DNA from: Actinomycetales bacterium Actino_02
GTDB lineage: Bacteria > Actinomycetota > Actinomycetes > Propionibacteriales > Propionibacteriaceae
Length of the DNA stretch: 64,000 bases
Assembly (NCBI GenBank): GCA_001603275.1
Contig: LUYM01000029.1
Span: 16,968 to 80,967 of the forward strand
Reading direction: 5' to 3'
A program made the position numbers and the translations under genes. The notes under the pieces were generated by a model, which did not search any database, was not told where the DNA came from, and worked only from the letters and a program-made list of their open reading frames with translations. Of the stretch, positions 20,729-31,540 are shown piece by piece. How positions within the stretch are numbered: the first letter of the stretch is position 1; every line of letters begins with the position of its first letter.

Positions 20729-22099
20729 ATGACCACGAATGGGCAGATCTCCTTCTGGTGGCAGCAACTCGGCGTGCCCGAGCCCCGGCCGGCGTTGCCC
20801 GGCTCGATCGAAGCGGACGTGGCCATCGTCGGCGGCGGCTTCACCGGGCTGTGGACGGCCTACTACCTGAAGAAGGCCCAGCCGGACGCCCGGGTGGTGG
20901 TGCTCGAGCAGCGTTTCGCCGGCTTCGGGGCGTCCGGACGCAACGGCGGCTGGTGCGTGAACTCGATCACCGGCACCCGCGAGCAGTACCTGGACAGCCA
21001 CGGCCGCGATGCCGTGATCGGTTTCCAGCAGGCGATGAACGACACCGTCGATGAGGTGATCGCGGTCGCCGCGGCCGAGGGGATCGACGCCGACATCATC
21101 AAGGGTGGCGAGTTCAACGTGGCCCGCACCCCGTCCCAGGTGGCCCGGATGAGGGCCTTCTACGAGACCGAGGCAGCCTGGCCGGTCACCGACATCGAGC
21201 TGCTGGACGCGTCCGAGGCCAGGGCCCGAATCAACATCGACGGCGCCCTGGGCGCGACCTGGCAGCCGCACTGCGCGAAGGTGAACCCGGCCAAGCTGGC
21301 CCGCGGTCTGGCCCTGGCAGCCGAACGCGCCGGTGTCGTGATCTATGAGAACACCCTGGTCACCGAGATTTCGTCCGGGCTCGTCCGGACCGACCACGGG
21401 GACGTTCGGGCGCCGGCCATCGTCCGGGCCACCGAGGGCTTCACCGCCAATCTGCGTGGCGAGCACCGCACCTGGCTGCCGATGAACTCCTCGATGATCG
21501 TCACCGAGCCGCTGCCCAACTCGGTGTGGGAGCAGCTTGGCTGGACGTCCGGGCAGGTGCTGGGCGACTACGCCAACGTCTACATGTACGCCCAGCGGAC
21601 CAGCGACGGCCGGATCGCCTTCGGCGGCCGCGGCGTCCCCTACCGCTACGGCTCGCGGGTGGACACCGACGGTGTCACCCAGCAGCGCACCATCGAGGCG
21701 CTGACCGACCTCCTGCGCAGCTTCTTCCCGGCCGCGTCCGGGGTCGGCATCGACCATGCCTGGGCTGGCGTGCTCGGCGTCCCCCGGGATTGGGCGGCCA
21801 CAATCGGCTTCGATCACGGCACCGGGATGGGCTGGGCCGGCGGCTACGTGGGCACCGGAGTCGCCACCACCAACCTGGCCGGACGCACCCTCACCGACCT
21901 GATCCTGCGCCGCGACACCGACCTGGTCCGCCTACCCTGGGTCGGCCGCAAGGTGCGCAAGTGGGAGCCCGAGCCGCTGCGCTGGCTGGGCGTCCAAGCG
22001 ATGTACGCGGCCTACCGGATGGCTGATCGCCAGGAGCTGGACGGCCGGGCCACCACCTCGCCGATCGCCAAGTTCGCGGATCTGATTTCGGGACACTAG
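20729..22099 (+). CDS. FAD-dependent amine/amino-acid oxidase (DAO family, PuuB-like)
   Basis: A 456-residue flavoprotein. FAD dinucleotide-binding motif ADVAIVGGGFTGLWTAYYLK at about residues 34-53, then FAGFGASGRNGGWCVN typical of the glycine/D-amino-acid oxidase family near gamma-glutamylputrescine oxidase, and a C-terminal FAD segment GWAGGYVGTGVATTNLAGRTL. ATG at 20729 follows AAGGA; upstream in-frame sequence covers the repeat array and is not coding. Substrate is uncertain: a polyamine derivative fits the agmatine genes elsewhere in the window, but no other puu gene is present. Confidence 0.82.
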   Translation: MTTNGQISFWWQQLGVPEPRPALPGSIEADVAIVGGGFTGLWTAYYLKKAQPDARVVVLEQRFAGFGASGRNGGWCVNSITGTREQYLDSHGRDAVIGFQQAMNDTVDEVIAVAAAEGIDADIIKGGEFNVARTPSQVARMRAFYETEAAWPVTDIELLDASEARARINIDGALGATWQPHCAKVNPAKLARGLALAAERAGVVIYENTLVTEISSGLVRTDHGDVRAPAIVRATEGFTANLRGEHRTWLPMNSSMIVTEPLPNSVWEQLGWTSGQVLGDYANVYMYAQRTSDGRIAFGGRGVPYRYGSRVDTDGVTQQRTIEALTDLLRSFFPAASGVGIDHAWAGVLGVPRDWAATIGFDHGTGMGWAGGYVGTGVATTNLAGRTLTDLILRRDTDLVRLPWVGRKVRKWEPEPLRWLGVQAMYAAYRMADRQELDGRATTSPIAKFADLISGH

Positions 22100-22139
22100 C
22101 CGCCGACTCGGTGACGCGGGCTCCGCGTCGCCGAACCCC

Positions 22140-22204
22140 GGGGACGGTTCCATTACCGTCCATCCTTGTCGCAGCCTTTCGAGGGGACGGTTCCATTACC
22201 GTCC
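22140..22204 (+). repeat. REP family A, tandem pair
   Basis: Plus-strand units at 22140-22161 and 22183-22204, 43 bp apart. Together with the minus-strand pair at 22269-22334 they form a symmetrical four-unit cluster in the gap downstream of the oxidase gene. Confidence 0.9.
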
Positions 22205-22268
22205 ACCCTTGTCAGGCGCGACCTGCCGAAGACCGGCCGTAACACCCTCGACGGCCGATCTCGTCCGT

Positions 22269-22334
22269 GGACGGAAATGGAACCGTCCCCAGCACTGACC
22301 ACGGGCTTCGGTGGACGGAAATGGAACCGTCCCC
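22269..22334 (-). repeat. REP family A, tandem pair (inverted)
   Basis: Minus-strand units at 22269-22290 and 22313-22334, 44 bp apart; both carry the GGACGGAAATGG loop variant. They face the pair at 22140-22204, so any transcript through the region could fold into a large compound hairpin. Confidence 0.9.
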
Positions 22335-22459
22335 AAGACTGGGGCTTGCGACGGCTGAGGCGTGCACGTCCGGGTGGCACGAGCGGGTCGTAGCCACAGT
22401 CACCTCACAGGAAAGCCCAAGGGAACCGACGGGTCGATCCGGAATTCTTGTCTCGTCGA

Positions 22460-23893
22460 ATGATGGGAGTGAGCGTGGCCGTGGAGATCCAGCCGGCACC
22501 GACGAATGCCGCCCGGCAGAGCCTGGTGGCCGATCGTCGGGTGTTGGTGCCGTCCTGGTGGCGCGACGCCGTCGGCCTGGCCGTCTGGGCCAGCATGCTG
22601 ATCGTCACCGCCTTGTGGGTCAGCGGGGGCGGCCTACAAGCGTTGACGACCCCGGCCGGCGCCTTCACGACGCTGGGCCGGCTGACCGGCCTGATCTCGT
22701 CCGATCTGCTGCTGATTCAGGTGCTGCTGATGGCTCGGCTGCCGGTGGTCGAGCGCGTCTACGGCCAGGACGAGTTGGCCCGGCGGCACCGCCTGGTCGG
22801 CTTCTGGTCCTTCTCGCTGATGCTCGTCCACCTCGTTCTGATCACGATCGGCTATGCGCTGTCCGCGCACCTGAACGTGTTCGTCCAGTTCTGGGAGCTA
22901 GTCGTCGACTACCCGGGCATGCTCCTCGCCACCGCCGGCACCGCGCTGGTCGTTGCGGTCGCGATGACCAGCCTCCGGGCGGCCCGACGCAAGCTGCGCT
23001 ACGAGTCCTGGCATCTGCTTCACCTGTACGCCTACCTCGGCGTCGGCTTGGCGCTGCCGCACCAGCTGTGGACCGGGCAGGAGTTCCTGAACAACGCGTG
23101 GGCCACCATCTACTGGTGGGGGCTGTGGATCGCCGCCGTGGTGGCGATCGTCGGCTGGCGACTGCTCGTCCCGCTGTATCGCAGCCTGCGCCACGACCTG
23201 CGGGTGGCCGGCGTCCGCCGGGAGAACGCGGACGTAATCAGCGTGCTCATCTCCGGACGCGACCTCGACCAGCTGCCGGTCGCAGCCGGTCAGTTCTTCA
23301 ACTGGCGCTTCCTCGGACGCCCCGGCTGGACCCGGGCCCATCCCTACTCGCTGTCGGCGGCCCCGAACGGACGCAGTCTGCGGATCACCGTCAAGGATCT
23401 TGGCGACGGCAGCCACGAGCTGGCCACGGTGAAGCCGGGCAGCCGAGTGCTGATCGAGGGGCCGTACGGACGGCTGCACGCCGGCGTCCGAACCCAGCGA
23501 AAGGTGCTGCTGCTGGGGGCCGGGATCGGGATCACCCCGCTGCGGGCGCTGCTGGAGGAACTGCCGCAGGCCCCGGGCGATGTCACCCTCATCTACCGGG
23601 CTGGCAGCGATGACGAGCTGGTGCTGTCCGACGAGATCGAGAAGCTGGCCGCCGCCCGCGGCGCGCGGGTGTTCTTCGTGGCCGGCCACCGCCGCCGGGA
23701 ACGCAACTCCTGGCTGCCGACCAGCGCCGGCACCCTCAGTGACACCGACGGCCTGCGCCAACTGGTGCCCGATATTGCCGAGCACGACGTCTACCTGTGC
23801 GGCGCGGACGCCTGGATGGACGCCGCCGCCAAGGCCGCCCGCGACTGCGGAGTGCCGTCCGACCGCATCCATTCCGAACGCTTCAGCTGGTAA
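22460..23893 (+). CDS. Ferric-reductase-like transmembrane flavo-oxidoreductase
   Basis: About 477 residues. N-terminal half has six or so membrane helices of the ferric-reductase/NOX-type heme domain with histidines in RRHRLVGFW, MLVHLVL, ESWHLLHLYAY and LPHQLW. The C-terminal half is a ferredoxin-NADP reductase module: FAD-binding HPYSLSAAPNG, NAD(P)H-binding LLLGAGIGITPLRALL, and C-terminal VYLCGADAWMDAA. It would carry electrons from cytosolic NAD(P)H across the membrane. Start is uncertain among ATG 22460, ATG 22463, GTG 22469 and GTG 22475. It is the first gene of an operon with an FMN-binding protein and ApbE. Confidence 0.88.
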   Translation: MMGVSVAVEIQPAPTNAARQSLVADRRVLVPSWWRDAVGLAVWASMLIVTALWVSGGGLQALTTPAGAFTTLGRLTGLISSDLLLIQVLLMARLPVVERVYGQDELARRHRLVGFWSFSLMLVHLVLITIGYALSAHLNVFVQFWELVVDYPGMLLATAGTALVVAVAMTSLRAARRKLRYESWHLLHLYAYLGVGLALPHQLWTGQEFLNNAWATIYWWGLWIAAVVAIVGWRLLVPLYRSLRHDLRVAGVRRENADVISVLISGRDLDQLPVAAGQFFNWRFLGRPGWTRAHPYSLSAAPNGRSLRITVKDLGDGSHELATVKPGSRVLIEGPYGRLHAGVRTQRKVLLLGAGIGITPLRALLEELPQAPGDVTLIYRAGSDDELVLSDEIEKLAAARGARVFFVAGHRRRERNSWLPTSAGTLSDTDGLRQLVPDIAEHDVYLCGADAWMDAAAKAARDCGVPSDRIHSERFSW

Positions 23894-23906
23894 CCCAGGA
23901 GTCCTC

Positions 23907-24437
23907 ATGCGCAAGATCGTCATCGCCATCGCCAGCACCGTGAGTGCACTGGTGCTGCTGTTCAGTTACCACACGTCCACGAACTCCGAGGCCGCCAAGG
24001 AGTCGACCACCGACACCAGCGGTGGCACCGGTAACTCCGGTTCGACAACGCCGAACTCCGGAAGCTCGGGCTCCTCAAGCTCGTCGGGAAGCTCGTCGAG
24101 TTCGTCAGATAGCTCATCCTCGCCGGGCACGTCCAACTCCGGAAGCTCGAGTGCTGCCGACGGCACCTACACCGGCGACGCGGCGGCGACCCGCTACGGG
24201 AACGTCCAGGTGCAGATCACCGTCTCCGGCGGCCAGATCACGGGGGCCGAGGCGATCGACTACCCGAACAACGACCGGCACGACCAGCAGATCAACGCCT
24301 ACGCCATTCCGATCCTGAACTCTGAGGCGGTCGCCGCGCAGAGCGCCAACATCGATGCGGTCTCCGGCGCCACGGTGACCAGCGACGGCTACATCACCTC
24401 GTTGCAGTCGGCGATCGACGCCGCCCACCTGGGATGA
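23907..24437 (+). CDS. Extracytosolic FMN-binding (flavinylated) protein
   Basis: A 176-residue exported protein. N-terminal hydrophobic anchor (MRKIVIAIASTVSALVLLFS), then about 60 residues of Ser/Gly/Thr-rich linker, then an FMN_bind domain (TYTGDAAATRYGNVQVQI). The site DAVSGATVTSDGY carries the S-G-A-T flavinylation motif in which the threonine is esterified to FMN by ApbE. The next gene, apbE, overlaps it by 4 bp. It probably accepts electrons from the membrane reductase encoded 13 bp upstream and passes them to an outside acceptor. ATG at 23907 has AGGAGT upstream. Confidence 0.9.
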   Translation: MRKIVIAIASTVSALVLLFSYHTSTNSEAAKESTTDTSGGTGNSGSTTPNSGSSGSSSSSGSSSSSSDSSSSPGTSNSGSSSAADGTYTGDAAATRYGNVQVQITVSGGQITGAEAIDYPNNDRHDQQINAYAIPILNSEAVAAQSANIDAVSGATVTSDGYITSLQSAIDAAHLG

Positions 24438-25246
24438 GCGCGACGATGAGTCCGGCGGTCACCACCGAGCTGCCGCGGCGGGCCTGGGTGGCTCAGGTGA
24501 TGAGCCTGCCAATCAGCATTCATCTACGTGGGCCGGTCGCCGAGTCGGGCGAGGCGTCCGACCTTGTCGCCGAGGCTTTCGACGACCTGCGGGCCGATGA
24601 GGATCTGTTCAGCATCTGGCGTCCGGACAGCCCTGCCAGCCGCGTCCGCGATGGACGCGATCAGCTCGCCGATGCCCCGCCGCGGCTGCGCCAGGTGGCC
24701 GCCCTGTGCGAGCTGGCCGGCCAGCGCACCGGCGGCGCCTTCTCGGCGTGGCTGCCGGACGCGTCCGGCGTGCTGCGATTCAACCCGACCGGCCTGGTCA
24801 AGGGCTGGGCCGTGCAGCAGGCCTTCGAGCGGTTGGCGGCGCGGCTGCGTCGCTTCGGCGCCCACGACCTGATGATCAACGCCGGCGGCGACATCGCCGC
24901 GGCCTGTGCGCGCACCGACACCCCGGATTGGGTGATCGCCATCGAGGACCCGCGCGATCGCAGCCGGATGCTCCGATCGCTGCATCTGCGCACCGGAGCG
25001 GTGGCCACGTCCGGCACGGCGGCTCGTGGCGCACACATCGTCGACCCGGCCACCGGACGTCCGGTTGAGTCGCTGTTGTCGGCCACCGTGATCGGCCCCG
25101 AGCTGACTTGGGCGGACGTCTATGCCACCGCGGCCTTCGTGAAAGGCCCGTCCGCTGTCGGCTGGCTGGCCACTCTGGACCAGCATGCGGCCCTCCTGGT
25201 CGAGCCGGACGGACGACTGGTCACCGTCGGCGCCCCCACCCACTGA
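24434..25246 (+). CDS. apbE: FAD:protein FMN transferase
   Basis: A 270-residue flavin transferase that attaches FMN from FAD to a threonine of its partner protein. Family motifs: FSIWRPDSPASRV, FNPTGLVKGWAVQQA, HDLMINAGGDIAA, TSGTAARGAHIVDPATGRP and the metal-binding TWADVYATAAFV. There is no obvious lipobox or signal peptide; the N-terminus is short, so it may act in the cytosol or be exported by another route. ATG overlaps the stop of the FMN-binding gene, which strongly links the two products. Confidence 0.93.
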   Translation: MSATMSPAVTTELPRRAWVAQVMSLPISIHLRGPVAESGEASDLVAEAFDDLRADEDLFSIWRPDSPASRVRDGRDQLADAPPRLRQVAALCELAGQRTGGAFSAWLPDASGVLRFNPTGLVKGWAVQQAFERLAARLRRFGAHDLMINAGGDIAAACARTDTPDWVIAIEDPRDRSRMLRSLHLRTGAVATSGTAARGAHIVDPATGRPVESLLSATVIGPELTWADVYATAAFVKGPSAVGWLATLDQHAALLVEPDGRLVTVGAPTH

Positions 25247-25271
25247 CTCCACCCCCGGCCCCGGGACAAAT

Positions 25272-25290
25272 GGGGACGGTTCCTGTTACA
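25272..25290 (+). repeat. REP family A variant (A-prime)
   Basis: GGGGACGGTTCCTGTTAC is preceded by CCCCGGGACAAA. The same variant with the same preceding sequence occurs at 48475-48496, so it is a subfamily and not random decay. Confidence 0.65.
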
Positions 25291-25375
25291 GCTGGTACGG
25301 GCGTCGGCAACCAGGTCGGGCGTTCGACGGGGTGCGAGCGAGGGTTTACTGATTCCGTCCGTGGGTGACGGGCCC

Positions 25376-25381
25376 TAGGCT
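25376..25381 (+). promoter_or_regulatory. -10 box (TAGGCT) upstream of the uvrA-like gene
   Basis: TAGGCT would start a transcript near 25388, placing two family-A hairpins in the leader of the uvrA-like mRNA just before its ribosome-binding site. Confidence 0.4.
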
Positions 25382-25393
25382 GGGCGATCAGCC

Positions 25394-25458
25394 GGACGGA
25401 AATGGGACCGTCCCCACGAAACCCGCGGACCAGGGTGGACGGTAATGGAACCGTCCCC
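25394..25458 (-). repeat. REP family A, tandem pair
   Basis: Minus-strand units at 25394-25415 (variant) and 25437-25458, 43 bp apart, ending 17 bp before the uvrA-like start codon. Confidence 0.9.
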
Positions 25459-25474
25459 GATAACAGGGGGACCG

Positions 25475-27841
<2,367 letters not shown>

Positions 27842-27842
27842 C

Positions 27843-27907
27843 GGGGACGGTTCCATTACCGTCCACCCAAGCCAGCCCAACTCCCGGGGACGGTTCCATT
27901 ACCGTCC
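27843..27907 (+). repeat. REP family A, tandem pair
   Basis: Plus-strand units at 27843-27864 and 27886-27907, 43 bp apart. The first begins 1 bp after the uvrA-like stop codon. Confidence 0.9.
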
Positions 27908-27937
27908 AGCGTGGTGGTGAGGCGGCGTCCGGCCGCC

Positions 27938-27943
27938 TAGGCT
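27938..27943 (+). promoter_or_regulatory. -10 box (TAGGCT) for leaderless acetyltransferase mRNA
   Basis: TAGGCT ends 7 nt before ATG at 27951, and no Shine-Dalgarno is present. Confidence 0.6.
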
Positions 27944-27950
27944 GCCGCCC

Positions 27951-28364
27951 ATGACCGACGGCCTGCGCTTCTCCAACCGCACCGAAGACATCGACCGGGC
28001 CCTGGTCCACTACTGGATCAGCGAGCTCAGCTACTGGGCCCAGGGACGATCCCGCGAAGCCCAGGACACCGCCATCGACGGCTCGCGGAACTACAGCGTC
28101 CATGACGTTGCCACCGGCGCGCAGCTCGGCTACGCCCGAGTGGTCACCGATGGGGCCACCTTCGCCTGGCTGTGCGATGTGATCGTCGCCCCGCATGCCC
28201 GCGGACGCGGCGTCGGCAAGCGCCTGATCGCCGGCCTGATAGACGACCTGGAACCGCTCGGACTACGCCGGATACTGCTGGCTACCGCCGACGCCCACGG
28301 CCTGTACGCCCAGTACGGCTTCGAGCCGCTGGCCCAGCCGGAGCGCTGGATGGTGCACCTGTAG
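27951..28364 (+). CDS. GNAT-family N-acetyltransferase
   Basis: A 137-residue acetyl-CoA-dependent acyltransferase. The core shows LCDVIVAPHARGRGVGKRLIAGLIDDLEPL, with the acetyl-CoA pyrophosphate-binding R-G-R-G-V-G-K loop near residue 82, followed by ILLATADAHGLYAQYGFEPL. This pattern matches single-domain YpeA/ElaA-like acetyltransferases; the acceptor is unknown. It stands alone between family-A repeats and a large inverted repeat. Confidence 0.88.
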   Translation: MTDGLRFSNRTEDIDRALVHYWISELSYWAQGRSREAQDTAIDGSRNYSVHDVATGAQLGYARVVTDGATFAWLCDVIVAPHARGRGVGKRLIAGLIDDLEPLGLRRILLATADAHGLYAQYGFEPLAQPERWMVHL

Positions 28365-28399
28365 GGCCGCACCGCGGCGCCACCGCCACGCCCCGTTCG

Positions 28400-28459
28400 C
28401 GCTACCGAATGGAACCTCCGCTACCGGAATATCGGCAGCAAGGGTTCCCTTCGGTAGCG
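28400..28459. terminator. 17-bp inverted repeat between convergent genes
   Basis: Arms 28400-28416 (CGCTACCGAATGGAACC) and 28443-28459 pair with one mismatch across a 26-nt loop that contains another CGCTACCG-like copy. Placed between the acetyltransferase and the convergent muramidase gene, it fits a bidirectional terminator, although no U-tract is present. It may be a further REP-like element. Confidence 0.5.
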
Positions 28460-28558
28460 AACCGCGGGGGTGCGGGCGGGGAAGGGTGAAGCGGGACGGA
28501 AGCAGGACGGAAGCGGAAGCAGGACGGGGACGGGAGCGAGCGGGAGGACCGGACGAGC

Positions 28559-29860
28559 TCAGCCGTCGGCGCGCGGCGTCCAGGCGTCCGCCTTGGCGAT
28601 GTCGGCATCCAGCGCGTCCACTCCGGAGCCGGAGATCCGCAGATTCGAGCTGTACTGCCAGATCGACCACTCGGCCCACGGCCCGGTCAGCGGCTGGCTA
28701 TCCGGAATCCGGCCGTTGTCCTTGCCCCAGGAGGCCACCCAGAGCCGGGCCAGCGGCGCCACCGGCGCCCATACGTACTCGCCGGCCTCGATCACGTTGG
28801 CCGCGTTGGCGCCCATGTAGACGTACAGATTGGCCGGGTAACCGCCGGCCGCCAGCTTCGCCTTGATCGCCACCAGGAACTCCGAGACCTCGGCGGCGTT
28901 CCAGGCCCGCAGCGAGAGCTTGTACTTCTTGCCGGACGCACTGGCGGTCCAGGCGCGTCCCTTCTCGACGTCGAGGACGATCGGATCGGTGTCGGTCTTG
29001 GTGAGGTTGCCGTCCTTGACCAGCCAGGCGAAGAACTGGTTGGCGGTCGCGGTCGGGGTGTAGCCGGCCGAGAACACATTGCCCGGCGTGGTGTCGATGG
29101 TGTCGATCCAGCCGTTGAACCAGTAGTGGCCCAGGCCGAGCTTGGCCGAGGTCACCTGGTCGGCCAAGGTGGCGTAGGCACAGTCCTTGTCGACCGGCTT
29201 GCTCCCGGTCTTGGCCTTCTTGCCGGAGCAGGCGTTCACGTAGGACTGGTTGATCGGCTTGGCACCGGACGCCGCCCGCAACACGACGAAGCCCTTCGAA
29301 CCGGCCCACGACTTCACGGCGGCCAGCTTCACCTTCTTCTTCGGCGCCCACTGGTAGGCCGACAGATCGACGCCCTGGCGCAGGCCGGTCAGCCCGAACG
29401 CCTTCTGCGCATCGGCGGCCGGAGTCTTGGACGGGAAGCGCACGGTCAAGGTGGCCGCGGCAGAGGTGATCTTGCCCCGCTTGCCGGTCACGATCACCCG
29501 GAACTTCGTCCCACTAGGCCACTTGCTGCCCTTCGCCGTGTAGGAGGCGGACTTGGCGCCCTTGATGGACGTCCACTTCTTGGCTTTCGGCGTCCGGGAC
29601 TGCCACTGATAGCTGAGCTTGGTGCCGGTGGCCGTGACCCTGAACTTGGTGCTGGTGGAGACCCCGTAGCGGTTGGTGGTGCTGTTGCCGGGCTGGCTGA
29701 GGATCGCAGTGGCCGTGGTGGCCGCCGGCTGAACGGCGGGGGCCGTGCGGGACGCGGGCAGGGGCAGCGGCATGGCCTGGGCGGGGGTGGCGCTGAGCGT
29801 CCCCGCGAGCAGTGCGGACGCAACGAGCACCGTCCACACACCTGACTTACCGGAGACCAT
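28559..29860 (-). CDS. Secreted GH25-type muramidase with Ig-like N-terminal domain
   Basis: 433 residues. Signal peptide MVSGKSGVWTVLVASALLAG with cleavage after TPAQA. An Ig-like domain follows (LSYQWQSRTPKAKKWTSIKG, GTKFRVIVTGKRG), then the GH25 catalytic domain from about residue 160: LRQGVDLSAYQWA, GFVVLRAASG, GLGHYWFNGW, DPIVLDVEKGR with the acidic residues, LYVYMGAN and WSIWQYSS near the end. It would cleave the MurNAc-GlcNAc bond in peptidoglycan. Upstream (29861-30241) are family-A and family-B repeats. Confidence 0.88.
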   Translation of the reverse strand: MVSGKSGVWTVLVASALLAGTLSATPAQAMPLPLPASRTAPAVQPAATTATAILSQPGNSTTNRYGVSTSTKFRVTATGTKLSYQWQSRTPKAKKWTSIKGAKSASYTAKGSKWPSGTKFRVIVTGKRGKITSAAATLTVRFPSKTPAADAQKAFGLTGLRQGVDLSAYQWAPKKKVKLAAVKSWAGSKGFVVLRAASGAKPINQSYVNACSGKKAKTGSKPVDKDCAYATLADQVTSAKLGLGHYWFNGWIDTIDTTPGNVFSAGYTPTATANQFFAWLVKDGNLTKTDTDPIVLDVEKGRAWTASASGKKYKLSLRAWNAAEVSEFLVAIKAKLAAGGYPANLYVYMGANAANVIEAGEYVWAPVAPLARLWVASWGKDNGRIPDSQPLTGPWAEWSIWQYSSNLRISGSGVDALDADIAKADAWTPRADG

Positions 29861-29939
29861 CGCTGCTCCTTCCTCTTCGGTTGCGGCCGGAGCGGACCGC
29901 GGGACGATCGGGAGCCGTCCCCTTCGGGTCGGTGGACGC

Positions 29940-30004
29940 GGACCGAAATGGAACCGTCCCCACTACACCGGCCGACCAGCGTGGACGGAAATGGAACCGT
30001 CCCC
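29940..30004 (-). repeat. REP family A, tandem pair
   Basis: Minus-strand units at 29940-29961 (degenerate) and 29983-30004, 43 bp apart. A family-B element follows 80 bp away, so this gap carries both families. Confidence 0.88.
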
Positions 30005-30084
30005 TGGGCTCGCCGCCGATGTGGCCATGGTAAGCCGAGATGCTGTCGACGGCGGGGAGATCGAGCCGGGCACGAAGCGGAGGG

Positions 30085-30123
30085 CCCGCAGAAAAGGGGA
30101 ACTGTCCCCTTTCTTGCGGCGGG
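30085..30123 (+). repeat. REP family B
   Basis: CCCGCAGAAAAGGGGAAC and its near complement TCCCCTTTCTTGCGGCGGG form a long hairpin. It lies between the muramidase promoter region and the methyltransferase gene. Confidence 0.82.
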
Positions 30124-30241
30124 TCGGGCAGACCGGTTCAGCCCCGCGGCAGCTCGCGGCCCGAGGCGGCCGCAGCCCTGGATCAGCGCGGACGACGACC
30201 GCACCATGGTGATCGGCGCCCATTCGGGTAAGGATGGACGC

Positions 30242-30844
30242 ATGGAGCCCACCGGCAAGATCGCCCGCTTCGACACGCTGATGACCCGGCTGGAGCGGCG
30301 CTACTTCCCGCACACCCGGCGCTGGATCTGCTCGCGGGCCAGTGGAAAGACCCTCGAAGTCGCCGTGGGAACCGGCCTGAACCTGGCCCACTATCCGCCG
30401 GGCCTCGACCTGCACGGCGTCGATCGGGAGCCGGACGCCCTGGCTCTGGCCGCGCAGCGCTCCGACGAGCGCAAGCTCGGGATGATCCTCAAGACCGGTG
30501 ACGCCCAGCGTCTTCCCTACTCAGACTCCAGTTTCGACACGGTGGTGTGCACCTTCGCGCTGTGCGAGGTACCGAGAGTCGAGCCGGTGCTGCGCGAGTT
30601 CGCCCGGGTGCTGCGTCCTGAGGGCCAACTTCTGCTGGCCGACCATGTGGTCTCCACCGATGGCTGGGTCCGGCTGGCCCAGCGACTGCTCGAAGCGGTG
30701 ACGATTCCGCTGGGCGGAGAGCACTACACCCGACGGCCCTCCCAGCAGCTGGCCGCGGCCGGCTTCAGCATCGTCGAGTCCGAGCGGCTGGCCCGCGGCG
30801 CCATCGAACAATTGCGGGCGGTGCCTGTCAGTGCCGGGGCCTAG
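30242..30844 (+). CDS. Class I SAM-dependent methyltransferase
   Basis: A 200-residue Rossmann-fold methyltransferase of the UbiE/METTL7-like type. SAM-binding motif I is LEVAVGTGLNLAHYP near residue 38, followed by LHGVDREPDAL (acidic ribose contact), TGDAQRLPYSDSSFDTVVCTFALCEVP and LRPEGQLLLADHVV. No membrane anchor. The substrate is unknown. ATG at 30242 has TAAGGA upstream at a -10-like position and no clear Shine-Dalgarno, so it may be leaderless. Confidence 0.87.
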   Translation: MEPTGKIARFDTLMTRLERRYFPHTRRWICSRASGKTLEVAVGTGLNLAHYPPGLDLHGVDREPDALALAAQRSDERKLGMILKTGDAQRLPYSDSSFDTVVCTFALCEVPRVEPVLREFARVLRPEGQLLLADHVVSTDGWVRLAQRLLEAVTIPLGGEHYTRRPSQQLAAAGFSIVESERLARGAIEQLRAVPVSAGA

Positions 30845-30870
30845 TCTCGAGACGAGCAGAGGAGAACCTG

Positions 30871-31427
30871 ATGAGCACCTTTGAGGATCGTCCGAACACC
30901 GCCGTGCTGGTGGTCGATTTCCAGGTCGGTGTGGTCGCCGACACCTACCGACGTGACGACGTGACGACGTCCAGGCCAACCTGAAGGAGCTTGTCGGCAA
31001 GGCCCGCGCGGCCGGCGTGCCGGTGATCTGGGTGCAGGACGTCGCCGAGGGCCGTGAGCCCGGCTCGCTGGCGTGGCAGATCGTCCCCGAACTCGGGCCG
31101 CTGCCCGACGAGCCGCGCGTGCAGAAGCGCTACGGCGACTCGTTCGAAGACACCGAGCTTTCCCGCCTGCTCGAAGCCGGACGTATCGGCCAGCTCTACG
31201 TGGCCGGAGCCCAGACCGACGCCTGCATCCGTTCCACGATCCACGGTGCGTTCACTCGCGGCTACGACACCATCCTGGTCGGCGACGCGCACACCACCGA
31301 AGACCTCACCGAGTGGGGCAACCCCTCCCCGGCGGACGTGATCGCCCACACCAACCTGTACTGGGCCGACCACGAGGGTCCCGGACGGGTGGCCGCGGTG
31401 GTGAACACCGCCGACGTACAGCTGTAG
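30871..31427 (+). pseudogene. Isochorismatase-family cysteine hydrolase, frameshifted by an 8-bp duplication
   Basis: Reading starts at ATG 30871 with GAGGAGA upstream: MSTFEDRPNTAVLVVDFQVG, which carries the catalytic Asp. It continues to about 30952 and then hits a stop (TSRPT*). The rest of the protein continues in another frame from about 30969 to 31427: LKELVGKARAAGVPVIWVQD, then LYVAGAQTDACIRSTIHGAF with the catalytic Cys. At 30953-30968 GTGACGAC occurs twice in tandem; removing one copy restores RRDDVQANLKELVG and a single frame of about 182 residues. So the gene is either freshly inactivated or misread here; assembly error is possible. Confidence 0.9.
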
Positions 31428-31540
31428 CCGAGCGACGACGGCCGAGGGCCCAACTTCCGTTTCTCGATTCGACTGCGTATGGGCGCCTGGTGACTTAGCG
31501 TGGGCATAGAAGCGCCCACCCCCTTCGATAGAGCATCGTC

